From positions 62,001 to 126,000 of the forward strand of contig JAKSYS010000088.1 in the NCBI GenBank assembly GCA_022925895.1: a stretch of DNA of 64,000 bases. The letters run 5' to 3'. Position numbers and translations under genes: made by a program. Below the pieces are notes generated by a model. It was not told where the DNA came from and searched no databases. It worked only from the letters and a program-made list of their open reading frames with translations. Shown one piece after another: positions 1 to 11,032 of this stretch. This DNA comes from Fragilaria crotonensis. Its lineage: Eukaryota > Bacillariophyta > Fragilariophyceae > Fragilariales > Fragilariaceae. Numbering within the stretch: the first letter of the stretch is position 1; each line of letters opens with the position of its first letter.

Positions 1-1188
1 TTGTTCATGGTCACTTGGTTTTAATCATCATTGTGGGCTCTATTATGCACGTGAAGTGGTGTAGAATAGTACTAGTACTAGCTAAACTGCAACATTTGCT
101 CATCACTGATTTTGACACAACATTGGGGTCACACAAACATGTGACAAGAGTACCGCACCTCCTTCATGAATAATTATGACCACCACTGTCGAGGTAGATG
201 AATAGCACATGTGTGCAAAGATCTGTAGTCAACATTGCCATCATCAGAAAAGATCTTGGCTCCATGAAAAAGAAGTGATCATGGTTGATTTTTGTTTAGT
301 CTTCATGACAGGATACCATGCTGTCTTCAGTGGAAGATTGGTGTGGCTGGCAAAGAAACTTAGAAATGTGTGACATAATAAAGTTATCGACTATTGCAAA
401 CATGGCCAAAATATGTGTACTTTATTAAAATAGAGTAATCAAAATGTACAATATGGCAAAAGTGTACAGAATGATATAGAAAGTCTTTAACCTTATATTT
501 ATGGACTAGAGTACATCGTAAATTCCCCTCTAAAATACAATTTAAGACAGGCTGGTTTCAATATTATACCACTGGTGTGAAATGTGAACGCAGTTAAAAA
601 TTTAAAACATGCACTCAATTCCATATATAGTCAAGAGTCAACTGCGAAGAGTTCAGTGCAAGTAGGCCAGTAGGAACTACTCTCGGGGAAAATGGTATCA
701 TACAGTACGTAACCGAACGTGCTTGTGGCTTTTCGGAGTGGTATATTACCGGCACAGTACCTAAGTAATGCAAAAGGAGCTTTCTGATTTGACATTTTCT
801 TTGCTTTGCGGCCTCTGAAGAAAAACCGTCTATGACACTACTCGGACTTGTTATACGATCGTTTGTTCTCTGCATACTGTACATGCATGTGAACATCTGG
901 TTCGGATTTGTCGCATCGTCATTTTCTACTGTAGCGTAGTACTGGGATGGCAAAGCGAAGCGTGATGTCACGCACGACAAACGATGATGACAGCTGATAC
1001 GAGAACCTTCTATTTCTTTTGGAGTCAGAATATTGTGGAAATCATAAAACCCATCGGAACGCCAACGCAAATCATTTTGAGCTCGTTCAGAACGACACCT
1101 AAGCTCACCATCCACTTCCATCCTCCGCCCTCATTCAACGCTCTTCTTCAAGGTCCCCTCAGGATACTGGCTACCAAAGCTCAGCACA
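1..1188. other. Left-edge intergenic region, no supported gene
   Basis: I see no recognisable gene here. A 168-codon open frame on the minus strand (615-1121) has no recognisable domain and sits in the probable upstream region of the kinase at 1189, so it is treated as chance. The stretch is AT-rich and contains GTAC-type palindromes (for example near 68-80), a feature shared with most other intergenic stretches in the window. Confidence 0.6.
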
Positions 1189-2472
1189 ATGCCGCGACTA
1201 CCATGTTGTCCTTCTCCTGCTGTCGTTGAAGTATGCTGTGTGGGACACCGGGAGGCAACAGACGGTTCCGAATTGTGCCTCTGCCTGTGTGAAGGACACG
1301 GCAAGGTCTGCCCATGTGCGAAAAAAGTGGCCAAATGCCATGCCATTCGAGCCACGGCGGCTCTTTATCGGGATTCCAATGTCTTTCGGCCTCGGCTCCA
1401 GCTCAGCAACAAACAGCATCAGAAGCAAACGCCGCTCTGTTCGGTTCGAGTCTTTCGACCAGATGAGCTCGAAATAGGCGCCAAATTGGGAGCTGGAGGA
1501 TTTTGTCAAGTTCATCATGTCAGAATACGTGAAGATGATCACGATGTGAATAAGCATCAGTATGCTATCAAGTTTCTCAAAAGGCAAACTATCGTGGACA
1601 AGAAGCGGTTTCTCCAAGGGGCAGCCGATATTGCAGTTGAAGTGAACTTTTTGGCTGCTTTTAGCAATGAAATCAATGGTTGTGGCAATAACCATATAAT
1701 AAAGCTGCATGGCGTCGCAGAAGGTGTGATCGATACCGAAGATGGAGGATTCGAAGATCGACAATTATTTGTCATTATGGATCAACTTGTGGAGACGTTG
1801 GACCATCGTTTGTATCATAAATGGAAGGCGGAACACGTAATGCATCATGACATGTTCCATCCTCTCGCGAGATTATCTCATGAATTTCAGAGAAGAAGAC
1901 AGGAAGCGCTTGTCGTGCGCCTTAACGTGGCGTTGGAAGTTGCTGACGCCATGCGATACCTACATTCACTGAAGGTTGTTTACCGAGATCTGAAGCCGGA
2001 AAATTTTGGTTTCGACCAAAATGGAGTCGGCAAGCTCTATGACTTTGGACTGGCAACGGAGCTGAAGCATCCTTTACTGAGTGGAAAATACAACCTATCT
2101 GGCGGGGCGGGGTCGATTCGGTACATGGCTCCAGAAGTTGAACTGGGAGAGCCATACGACTTATCCGTGGATGTCTATTCATATGGTGTACTGCTTTATG
2201 AACTGGCTGGGTTGCAGAAGCCGTTTGATGGGTACGATGCCAAAATGCACATGCAACACGTGGTCAAGAATGGAGAAAGACCCCATATGCCTTTGTGGTT
2301 CCCGAAAGATTTGCATGCGTTGATCGAAGCTTGTTGGTCACCAAAGCCCGACCTGCGACCGACTTTCTACGAAATCGTAGAAAGGTTGGGAAACCTAGCA
2401 AATTGTTTGGCTCCATCCGAGACCTCGTCATCCAAGAGTTCCACCGTTCGCCCGCACGAAGTATTGATATAG
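1189..2472 (+). CDS. TKL-like serine/threonine protein kinase
   Basis: This is a single-exon frame of 427 codons. The kinase domain spans about residues 95-405. Visible landmarks are the glycine loop GAGGFCQV (101-108), the ATP-anchoring lysine in YAIKF (K128), a candidate helix-C glutamate (E151), the catalytic loop YRDLKPEN (265-272, tyrosine in place of the usual histidine of HRD), DFG (285-287) and APE (314-316). The small catalytic-loop and APE-region features suit the tyrosine-kinase-like branch common in diatoms, but the substrate cannot be inferred. The first ~85 residues are cysteine-rich (about ten Cys by residue 50), unlike any domain I recognise. The kinase start could lie further downstream, so the N-terminus is the least certain part. 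The tail is Ser/Thr-rich. Likely cytosolic; no signal peptide or membrane segment is seen. Confidence 0.88.
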   Translation: MPRLPCCPSPAVVEVCCVGHREATDGSELCLCLCEGHGKVCPCAKKVAKCHAIRATAALYRDSNVFRPRLQLSNKQHQKQTPLCSVRVFRPDELEIGAKLGAGGFCQVHHVRIREDDHDVNKHQYAIKFLKRQTIVDKKRFLQGAADIAVEVNFLAAFSNEINGCGNNHIIKLHGVAEGVIDTEDGGFEDRQLFVIMDQLVETLDHRLYHKWKAEHVMHHDMFHPLARLSHEFQRRRQEALVVRLNVALEVADAMRYLHSLKVVYRDLKPENFGFDQNGVGKLYDFGLATELKHPLLSGKYNLSGGAGSIRYMAPEVELGEPYDLSVDVYSYGVLLYELAGLQKPFDGYDAKMHMQHVVKNGERPHMPLWFPKDLHALIEACWSPKPDLRPTFYEIVERLGNLANCLAPSETSSSKSSTVRPHEVLI

Positions 2473-4109
2473 TCGGATTGTCGCTCAAATGTATTGCTTC
2501 TTTTACGAACTCACCAACGACGAGCCACGCACCAACACAAATGGAACATCTTGTACAAGAGGGTTCTCAAGCGGATTCCAGATTGAGAAAATCACTGCTG
2601 TGAATTGCGCGCCAACATATGAATGTCATGGCACTCGCGGATCATTGTGGAACTCTAGGGCAACAAGTCTTTCTTTCGGACAATTGGGTAATCATGTTCG
2701 CTTTAGACTGGTTTGGATTCCTTCGCAATCAACGGCACCTGGTTGTTTCGCATTTAGCTTGCGGCTGAAAGGTGTTTCTAAGGCTATAGTAGTAGATGCA
2801 GAAGTACTACCCCGTGAATCTGCAAACCAAAATAGACCCCAGACCCCAGACTCCTGAGTTCGGGCAGACTGGCATCGGATGCCCCACTTCTCACCAATCG
2901 GCACAACTTATTCGTGTCACCAACAACATGACAACAATGACACTATAAATACCAACTACATACGCTGAACCTATACTCGTGCTACTAACCATGATGATAG
3001 GTATCATGAGTCTTGCGGATGATTATTGATTACCTCGTGCTGATACTCCTCTGCTACTCTAGTCTACTACTGGCATTAGACTACGGTAGTAGTACCTCGT
3101 ACCTGGTATTACGGTATTACCGTACAATAAGACAATTTAAGACATGCTTATTGCTAACAGTTGAACAAAAATGGGGTACTGGAGTACCAGCTATCATACA
3201 TGATACCGCTACTTAAAACGTTGCTCAAGGGAGTTCCTGACGTCGTAACAGTGCGACTTCCGACTTCACTATGAACTATGAACTGACGACTCCATTTTCA
3301 TACGACCCAGTCAGCAAGCAAAGGCAGAGGAACATCAAAGTTTTATGTTCCTAGTACCTGGTACTCCGACCCAGTCAGCAAGCAAAGGCAGAGGAAGATC
3401 AATGGCATTTACATGTTATTAGATATTGATTCTGCACTCTTGTGCCACGGAGCGTTGGACTGTCGCATTTTTGTCAACCATTAGAGTAGCACTCCGACTA
3501 GTAAGAAATGAGTAGTAGTAGTACTCGAGTACTACTTATATTCCGAAGTCCGTACAGATTTGCGCAATGTGCTGAAGTCGCATAGACTCTCTCTAGTTGG
3601 TTATACAATAATACATTTGAGTACTGTGGCTCATCACTCATAGCAATCCTAACAACCTATCATAGATCCGATTAGAATGCAGCGAAATTGAAGTCATTCA
3701 CGGCATGCTTCTACAGTATCTCTCCTGGCATCCAAAACTGGTAGGAGGTACTCCTACTGTACTACGACTGACCAGTAGTATTCATACACCAGATAGAGAT
3801 CAGGTCCGGCAAATGACGGTTTCACACCGAGCAAAAATATGCTAAATAATTGATTTGTCTTTTCCGTCAGAACTCAGAAGTGCGTTTCCGGATGTTCCTG
3901 GAGTCTCGTCCCATTGTGTGTATCACAAAGATTCGAAGATACGCAATGTGAGGTATGCATACGTAGGGCCTGCGACCTGCGACTGGAGTGGCTGAGAGTC
4001 CGATCTCACAATATCTCACACTACTTGTAAACGACTTGTTGACGACAAGGACAGTATTCCATCATCTGGAAGGCAACAACACAACCATACAATCACATAC
4101 GGATTACAA
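2473..4109. other. Intergenic region between kinase and aldo/keto reductase
   Basis: About 1.6 kb with no gene that I can support. It carries many short GTAC-containing palindromes (around 3075-3120, 3354-3364 and 3500-3535). It also contains a 31-bp direct repeat (CAGTCAGCAAGCAAAGGCAG core) at about 3302-3332 and 3367-3397, spaced 65 bp. The last ~100 bases would be the reductase 5' leader. Confidence 0.6.
3302..3397. repeat. Two-copy direct repeat, 65-bp spacing
   Basis: The stretch CGACCCAGTCAGCAAGCAAA and the bases following it recur almost perfectly at 3302-3332 and 3367-3397. The region between holds a GTACCTGGTAC word. It looks like a local tandem duplication. No function is evident. 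Confidence 0.8.
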
Positions 4110-5102
4110 ATGCTCCCATCCATGAAATCTTTTTCTCTGGTGTCTGGTGCCACCATGCCTGGCCTCGGCCTCGGCACCTGGAAATCCGATCGGGGCGTCG
4201 TTGGCGCTGCCGTCAAGGCAGCCATCACGATGGGGTATCGTCACATTGATTGCGCTCATATCTACGGTAACGAAGAAGAGATTGGACAGACCCTTGCCGA
4301 ACTCTTTCAAGATGGTACAGTCCAGAGAAATGATCTTTTTGTTACATCGAAGCTTTGGAATTCCGAACATGCCCCGACCGACGTCGAGCCGGCTTTGAAA
4401 GGGAGCTTATCAAAGCTAGGACTCGAGTGCTTGGATCTCTACTTGATTCATTGGCCCGTGTTGCAAAAGAAGGAGGAGGATGGCGGAGGGTACATGCCTC
4501 TGGAAGAAATTCCAATCGCCGAGACGTGGAAGGCGATGGAGCAGTGCGTTGACAAGGGCCTTGTGAAGGACATAGGAGTCAGCAATTTTAGTGTCAAGAA
4601 ACTGAAGGGTCTTCTCACGACTGCTCGTATCAAGCCTTCGGTCAATCAGGTGGAACGCCATCCCTATCTTCAAAACCTGGAGCTGCTAGACTTTTGTAAG
4701 GCAAATGACATCCTTGTCACTGCGTACAGCCCCCTTGGATCGAACGACAGACCTTTTCTTTCCGACCAGCATGAGAAACCAGTTCTCGATGACAGCACTA
4801 TTGCTGAGATTGCAAGGAAGCACCAGGTTACGCCGGCGCAAGTGCTGCTGCAATGGGCATTGGCTTGCGGAACTGCCGTAATTCCCAAATCAACCAAGGA
4901 ACATCGCTTGAAGGAGAATTTCGAGGCGGCGACGGCGTTTCAACTTGATGCGCAGGATCTTGAGGCAATCACAGCCATCGATAAGCACCGCCGGTATTTG
5001 GATGGGACCTTTTTTTGTCCCGACGGAGGCGCTTATACGTTAGAGAATCTGTGGGATGAAGAACATCTGGGGATCACGACGCCTCTCCCGTCCGACAGAT
5101 AA
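4110..5102 (+). CDS. Aldo/keto reductase
   Basis: Single-exon gene of 330 codons, the normal length for the AKR family of NAD(P)H-dependent carbonyl reductases. The full catalytic tetrad is visible: D47 and Y52 in HIDCAHIYGNE, K81 in VTSKLWN, and H114 in YLIHWP. The later signature IPKST with the following Lys and Arg residues is the usual NADPH 2'-phosphate site. The first ATG at 4110 puts the GLGTWKS strand at residue 20, as expected, so the start is secure. No targeting peptide is seen, so it is probably cytosolic. The closest functional types are xylose/aldose or alcohol dehydrogenase (NADP+)-like enzymes, but the substrate cannot be told from sequence. It converges on the GRP170 gene with 284 bp between the stop codons. 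Confidence 0.93.
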   Translation: MLPSMKSFSLVSGATMPGLGLGTWKSDRGVVGAAVKAAITMGYRHIDCAHIYGNEEEIGQTLAELFQDGTVQRNDLFVTSKLWNSEHAPTDVEPALKGSLSKLGLECLDLYLIHWPVLQKKEEDGGGYMPLEEIPIAETWKAMEQCVDKGLVKDIGVSNFSVKKLKGLLTTARIKPSVNQVERHPYLQNLELLDFCKANDILVTAYSPLGSNDRPFLSDQHEKPVLDDSTIAEIARKHQVTPAQVLLQWALACGTAVIPKSTKEHRLKENFEAATAFQLDAQDLEAITAIDKHRRYLDGTFFCPDGGAYTLENLWDEEHLGITTPLPSDR

Positions 5103-5386
5103 GGCTAAGCTGATGAGCAAGATTGTCATCCAGTGCTGACGCGACTTCCGTCTTCTTCGCTTGGCAGTAGTCACTTTGTTATCTCGAGCATGGCATCTCA
5201 CATGCACACGAATTTGAACTTCTCATTATTACAGCTGGTTAGTGATTCGTTAGAACCCTCGATTAAATATCGTATGAGTTGACGCTAGTTGTTTTTATGT
5301 TGTTTGCATCCTTAGTCAAATACGCAATCTACAGGCTGCTTTTCGTTGTTTTATTCGCATCCTCAGTCATAACATCGGATATCTAT

Positions 5387-8300
5387 TTACAGCTCATCAC
5401 TAATTGGTGGAGAATCCTTGGTCTCAGAGGATGCATCGGCCTCGCCAACTGTTTCTTCTTCCTTTGCCGGTTCCGACGTCGTCTCACCTGCAGGGTCAGA
5501 GGAATCGCCGGTAGCTTCTGCAGACACAGTTTCGTTCTCAGCCTGGGTTTTGTTTTCAGCAGTGGTTTCATTCGCATCTACCTTCTTCGCCTTTGGTGGC
5601 TTCGGTTTTGGCTTCTTGCTCAGACGACTCACAACAGCCTCAACGACCTTCGTCTTCGCCTTCAACTCAACACTGGAGAATACAGGATCTTCAGTTAGGG
5701 CAAGCTTTTCCTGTTCCGCTTCCTTCTCAGCAAGCCATGCCTTGATTTCCTCAACCTTGGAGAGAACATCCCCCCGTTCTTCCTCAGTGATATGTGGATG
5801 AGTTGTCTCCCACTTGGTCATGAGAGCCACGATCTTCTCGAGTTTCTCTTTGAGGGCAGCAACAGCTACAGGACGAGCAGCCATTTCTGCGACACGGAAG
5901 AAAATCTTCTCCGCTGGAGTTTCGAGCTCGGCATACTTATTCTGCATTGTGACCAGATCGGCATTGTATCCATCGTCGTACAGCCACTCCTCGGCATCAT
6001 TCGCGAGCTTGGAGATCTCCTCTCTTTGCTCTTCCGTAGTAACCAAGTTGACATTCTCTTCATCGTCAATCAGCTTGTTTTTGATCTTGTAAATGTAACT
6101 CTCAACCTGGTTTTTGGCAGATTCCAACATTTGACGTTCCTTATCCTTCTGAGCCAAGGCTTCCATCTTGGCCTTCGACTCCAGCATCACCTCAGGTGAG
6201 TATGGCTGGACACGGCCAATGTGATAAGATGCAATACCCAACGTCTTTCTGTGGATCTTCTTCTTTTCCTTTGGAACAAAAGCAGGTTTTCGTGGCCGAA
6301 GACCAAAAATCTGGCGAATCAGTTTACTCTTGGGATATAAAATGATCGATGCATTTACGGCTGCGCGCTTACCTTCTCAACCATGATGGTCTTTTTCCTT
6401 TTCTTCGCTTGCTTGTCCTCTTTCTTTCCTTTCTTGGCATCTTCCTTCTTGGCATCGTCGGTCTTGTTGCCGTCCTTAGTCGAGTTGGACCCTTCAGTAT
6501 CATCATCCCCAACCGGAGCCTCTTTGGCGTCTTTAGCATCCTCCTCAACGCCTTCAGCAGCCTCGACAACAGGTTCAGTCGAGTTGTCGTCGTCGTCAAC
6601 CTCCTCTTCCTCAACGACAGTTACAATTTCCTCCACAGCGGCCTCCGCCTTGACCAAGCGAGTGATACCGGAGTTGCTCAACTCAAACTGAAGCGAAACC
6701 TTGGGCAAGCCAAGATCCTTTGCCTTCATTTCGGCGGCGAACTCAGCGATCCCGGAGATGTTGTATCGTTCCAGATGAGGCCTGGGAAATTAAAAACAAG
6801 AATAAGTTTTGTTGTGTGAAAAGGATTGACAACAGCCATGTCGAGAAACTTACTGAGTACCAGCCGGAAGAATATCGCTCTCCTCGTAATCAAGCTGGCA
6901 GTGCACATCCTTGTCATGTGAGAAGGCAATGGTTTTCTTCACACCAACTTTTCCACCGCTCTTGAACATGGTTGCCTCCTTGAACCACTTCTCCTCGTCA
7001 GTCTCGCTGGGTTCAACCTCTGACAGTGCAATCTTGACTGGAAAAGGATTGATGTCAGACATTCCGACGTGGCGCACCTTGAAGGCCGTCGAAATATTCG
7101 CTCCGTGAAAGGCGGCACCAAGGGCCATGGATTCATCCGAATTGATGTGCAATCCCAATTCCATCGACTTTCCCAAAAACGCCTGAATGTATTCCTGGAT
7201 CTTGGGAACGCGCATGCCACCTCCGACTAATTCAATTCCCTGCACTTGATCCAACGTCACATTGGCGCGTTTCAGTGCCTCTTCAATGGGCGCGACGGAC
7301 CTCTGCAACAAATCACCGCACAATTCTTCCAACTTGGCACGGTCCATCTTGGTGCTGAGAGCCATATCGTCATGGAGCGCTTCAATGAAGATGGGCATCT
7401 CCGTATTGGCACTGAGCACGTGCTTAACCTTGTTCGCTTGGATGCGCAATTTGGCCATGGGACGAGGGAACTTGCGAATGTCGCCGCCAGTTGCCCACTT
7501 CTTGTTGAACTCGTCCGCCAAAAACTCAACGATGCGATGATCGAGAGCGTCTCCACCCATGGTGGCATCCCACGCCTTGCCCAATACTTCCAACCCGCCA
7601 ACAATCTTTTCCTTGGCATACTTGCTCTCCTTGATCGGGTACGAAAGGAATCTCACCACACTGACCTGCAGCGATGAAGCGCCCAGATTGTAAAAGATGA
7701 TAATCTGTGGTTCTTCCATAATCTTATCCATTCCGTAATGCAGGGCGGCAGCGGTCGTTTCGTCAATCAGTGACAAGACGTTAAAGTCAGCCAAGGCAGC
7801 GGCATCCAACAGTGCCTTGCGCTCGTGCTGCGTGTAAAAGGAGGGGACGGTGAGGACAATGTCCTTGGGCATGAGGTTGTTGTTTCCCTTTTCAATGCCG
7901 TACGCGATGGTAATGTCGCGGGCGTGGGAGAGGAGCATGGCAACCAATTCTTCGGGAGTAAAGTCTTGACCGTCGACTGTTAGGGAAAGTCCATAACGCG
8001 ATTCATTGTACTTTGGGACGAGTGGGAAATGACGTTCTTCGAGGATCTGTGTAAGTGAAATGAGTGAGTAAGAAGATTCAAGTATGTGAGTTTAAGTGCG
8101 TCACACAGATTTGCACACACATGTAGACATCAAGAGCAACTAAACAAAGCATTCTGACCCGGAGTACATTCAAGATCAACCGTGCATCGACAAGTCCTTA
8201 CAAGAAGCAAGTACATGGCATTTCACCAAGATCCAAGTACCACGACAAAGTCGACTGCAAGCAACATTTATCAAACTCACATTGACACTGGGATGTTCGG

Positions 8301-8607
8301 CATCTCGTCCTAAAAAGACGCTCACGGCCATGGGACTCTTATCAGGTTTGCGTCCGTAGAGCGAATTGGCGTCCGCTCCGTAAAATCGCGTGGATTCGTC
8401 AAAGAGAATCATGTTTTCGGTCTTGCGCTTGGCGTGCAGGTTGGTAACAATTTCGAGTGGTGCGCCTCGTTGCACCAGCGCCACCTTCATGTAGAGTGAA
8501 CCCAAATCGACACCCAGAATGGCCTTGGCCGAGACGAGAGAAGTAGGAAAGAAGGCGACGAGCACCAGGCATAGTTGAAGTGGGAACAGTAACTTCGTCA
8601 TGGTCAT
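5387..8607 (-). CDS. HYOU1: ER-lumenal Hsp70-family chaperone, GRP170/HYOU1 (Lhs1) type, four exons
   Basis: Exons read on the minus strand as 8607-8281, 8046-6854, 6781-6373 and 6310-5387, joined by GT-AG introns of 234, 72 and 62 nt. All junctions keep frame, giving about 950 residues, typical of the large GRP170 class rather than the ~650-residue BiP. The N-terminus has a hydrophobic signal peptide ending in LVSA, followed by the Hsp70 phosphate-1 motif LGVDLGSLYMKV. The middle contains the actin-fold motifs (IDETTAAALHYG, VGGGMRVPKIQ, NSDESMALGAA). Exon 3 is an acidic and then lysine-rich linker, and the last exon is a helical, coiled-coil-like C-terminal region. The protein ends SDEL, a plausible variant of the KDEL/HDEL ER-retrieval signal. 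Known role of the family: nucleotide exchange for BiP and holdase activity in ER protein folding. An upstream in-frame ATG at 8664 exists, but the one at 8607 places the signal peptide properly. Confidence 0.92.
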
Positions 8608-8664
8608 AATTCGGTGGGATGGATGGTTGATGCTCGATGGGATGAATAATATCAGCAACAACAA

Positions 8665-9628
8665 CTGTGACTAACAAAAAAACAATACTGGCTGGAGGAT
8701 GGAGATCTAAACAATGATAAGTAATCACCGCAACAGTCGAATCTCAAACGCGAACAACTTTATGTCGATCAGGATGCGAAGATGGCAAACAATAAACAGC
8801 TCTTTTTTAGCACTTCGTTTTTGCCTCCGCGTTGAAAGACGTCGACGTGGGAAGAAAAAATGATGGTTCGATGTTCCCGTCTGTTTATGCTCTACATACT
8901 CCGAATACGGACTGACGACTGACGATACCTGGTATTCATCGAGAGTGAGGTCCACTACTGAACGAAAAAGACTCTTCGAGAGATGACCCGCAACCCGCAA
9001 CGCGCAACTACTGGAGGCTGGAGGCGGGTGGAGAGTGCAGAGGAAGAGAGAGGGCGAAGAAAAAGCGATACGTGTCGTTGGCACATGGCAGCGTACGACA
9101 TGCGCCGGATTTGCCACGTGGACATTGCCTCAAGGCGCCAGAGTCTTTCATGACGCATGCCGTCCGTCCGACAATCGAACCAGTATGCATACAGTATGGT
9201 ACTCCAGTACTACATTGCCCCACAGTTACGTATGCAAAGTACACAGGTTTTACAGTACTGTAATACTCAAAATTGCATTCCGTTCTCCGAACTCATATGC
9301 ATACATTGGGGAGCCATTTCTCTACTATGATATGAATACTTGATTCATAGGATTACCAAAACTTCCGACTTCAGAGTATTCGGAGTACTCGAGTAGTCAA
9401 CAGTCTACGGCCTGCAGTTTTTCTTTTTTTTGATGCTGCGTGTACGATAGCAATGAATAGAAAATACAAAACAAATTTTCATACTACATGCATAAAATAT
9501 ATATTGATATACATACGCGCGTAGAAAAATGGGATCTTGAAAATAGGGATCGTAGTGTAATGGCAAAAGTGAAGAGATGAGAGATAAGGTCCCAGACGGC
9601 CAGCGATTTGGATCATACTAAAAGGAAT
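8665..9628. other. Intergenic region upstream of the GRP170 gene
   Basis: No supportable gene. It contains the GRP170 promoter side (8665-8760), repeated GTAC/CAGTAC palindromic words (9195-9260 and 9375-9395) and an AT-rich stretch (9480-9520). It also includes the 3' flank of the minus-strand sulfotransferase gene. Confidence 0.6.
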
Positions 9629-10981
9629 TCAGAAATAGCGCGACAAATGATGCCAAGTGACTGGAAGCGACATCATCATGGTCGCTCGTCGCATTCTAGC
9701 AACCTGATCGTCGGTGAAGTAATTGCGGTACGATTTGCCCCTCACAAATAGCTCATAATTACCAGTATTCGGCAATTCCAAAAAGTCCAACATCGAATGC
9801 AATGTTCCCACGAAATCTGTTCTGTAGTCTTCATAGTTAACCACAAGCGTCGGTATCTGCAACGAGTCGTCCGTCGCAACGAATGCCAAATTGTGCCATT
9901 GAACATACCGAAACAGGTCCAAGTGGCATGGTATATCCTCAATCAGTTCCAATACTTGCGGATCAATTCGTGTATCCTTATGTTCGGCGTCACTTAGCGC
10001 GGCATCGGCACACAAATTGGCGAATCCCTTGGCATCATACGTGTATCGATCTGCATATCGTTTGGGATCTGCACGCACCAATTGGGTAGCGTCGTAGTGA
10101 AAGCGTGCCACCATGTTATCAAAGGGATCACGGATCAAATGGATCGCCCGATCCACTTCGTTGTAGTCGTAAATGTAATGGATTGCGGGGATCCTAACGC
10201 CATCCACGACCGTGTCCAAGCCTTCTTTCGCAGAGGCACAATGCATGAGGAACGAATGCGGAGTTTCGGTGAACGCAGAGGGACCACAATCATGGCAGTA
10301 CCCACCGCAGTGAGTTTTGGTCAAGACGACAGATTTGGGATGTTCTTGAAGGGGTTTCGTCCAAAAGGGACCCCTGGTAAAGACAGGCAAGACAGAGGTG
10401 TTGAGATTCGGATAGCGTTTGTGCAAAAAGTGTGTCTCTTGTTCATTCCCGTAGTTGGTGGCCATCGACATATTGCTGGCAGCGGTAATCAATTCGATTG
10501 TGTAGGTCGTGCCGGAATTGGGAAACGCCATGACTTGAACGTTACAAGAATGAATAGGTAGTAATAAGCAGAGATATCGCGTTAGAATACCGGTAGACGA
10601 ATCAGTTGCACTACAACTACAAGTGATTGATGATGGATACTTACGCCAAGCAATCTTGGGGCTCTGCCTCTCGTCAGCAGTTCGAGTGGTGGGGGAGGAG
10701 TACCTGAGATTGTTAAACAGTTTGCTATCACTGCTGCTGGAAAGAATCGGCGGCGACTGTGTAAAACTGTGATCCCAGTAGACGAAGGGTATCGAGGCAC
10801 CCATGACGAAGGCTGCCAGAATTAAGCCAAGTACTTGAAAGTACGACAAAAGCATGAAATTTTTCACACCAACTGCCACGTCTGGTTGCCTTCGTATTTC
10901 TAGAAACGGCGTATAGTCGCCATTGTCGCCGTCGCGATGGCAGCCTTCATTGGCTGGTTCCGCGGAAGTCACGATGGACAT
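9629..10981 (-). CDS. Type II membrane sulfotransferase-like protein, copy 1 (intact)
   Basis: Two exons, 10981-10645 and 10533-9629, with a canonical GT-AG intron of 111 nt. The spliced product is 413 residues. Residues ~43-68 form one hydrophobic segment with a short cytosolic N-terminus, as in Golgi type II carbohydrate sulfotransferases. Two PAPS-binding motifs are visible: the 5'-phosphosulfate loop MAFPNSGTTYTIE straight after the splice junction, and the 3'-phosphate loop HLIRDPFDNMVARFHY. Known family role: transfer of sulfate from PAPS to a sugar or other acceptor. The acceptor here is unknown. The intron length is a multiple of three and lacks a stop in frame, so an unspliced reading frame also stays open; it would insert 37 residues just before the PAPS loop. 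A longer start at 11032 is possible, but 10981 aligns with the paralogue at 14076. The intron is identical to that of the paralogue. Confidence 0.85.
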   Translation of the reverse strand: MSIVTSAEPANEGCHRDGDNGDYTPFLEIRRQPDVAVGVKNFMLLSYFQVLGLILAAFVMGASIPFVYWDHSFTQSPPILSSSSDSKLFNNLRYSSPTTRTADERQSPKIAWRKYPSSITCSCSATDSSTGILTRYLCLLLPIHSCNVQVMAFPNSGTTYTIELITAASNMSMATNYGNEQETHFLHKRYPNLNTSVLPVFTRGPFWTKPLQEHPKSVVLTKTHCGGYCHDCGPSAFTETPHSFLMHCASAKEGLDTVVDGVRIPAIHYIYDYNEVDRAIHLIRDPFDNMVARFHYDATQLVRADPKRYADRYTYDAKGFANLCADAALSDAEHKDTRIDPQVLELIEDIPCHLDLFRYVQWHNLAFVATDDSLQIPTLVVNYEDYRTDFVGTLHSMLDFLELPNTGNYELFVRGKSYRNYFTDDQVARMRRATMMMSLPVTWHHLSRYF

Positions 10982-11032
10982 GATAGACTGAAGCCGATAT
11001 TTGGGACCTGTCGCTTGAGATTCGGCAAACAA

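Noticed and set aside
615-1121. 168-codon minus-strand frame upstream of the kinase
   Set aside because: No motif, odd composition, and an unlikely position over the kinase promoter; judged a chance frame.
5418-6199. Plus-strand frames opposite the last exon of the GRP170 gene
   Set aside because: They are antisense shadows of a well-supported coding exon and carry no motif of their own.
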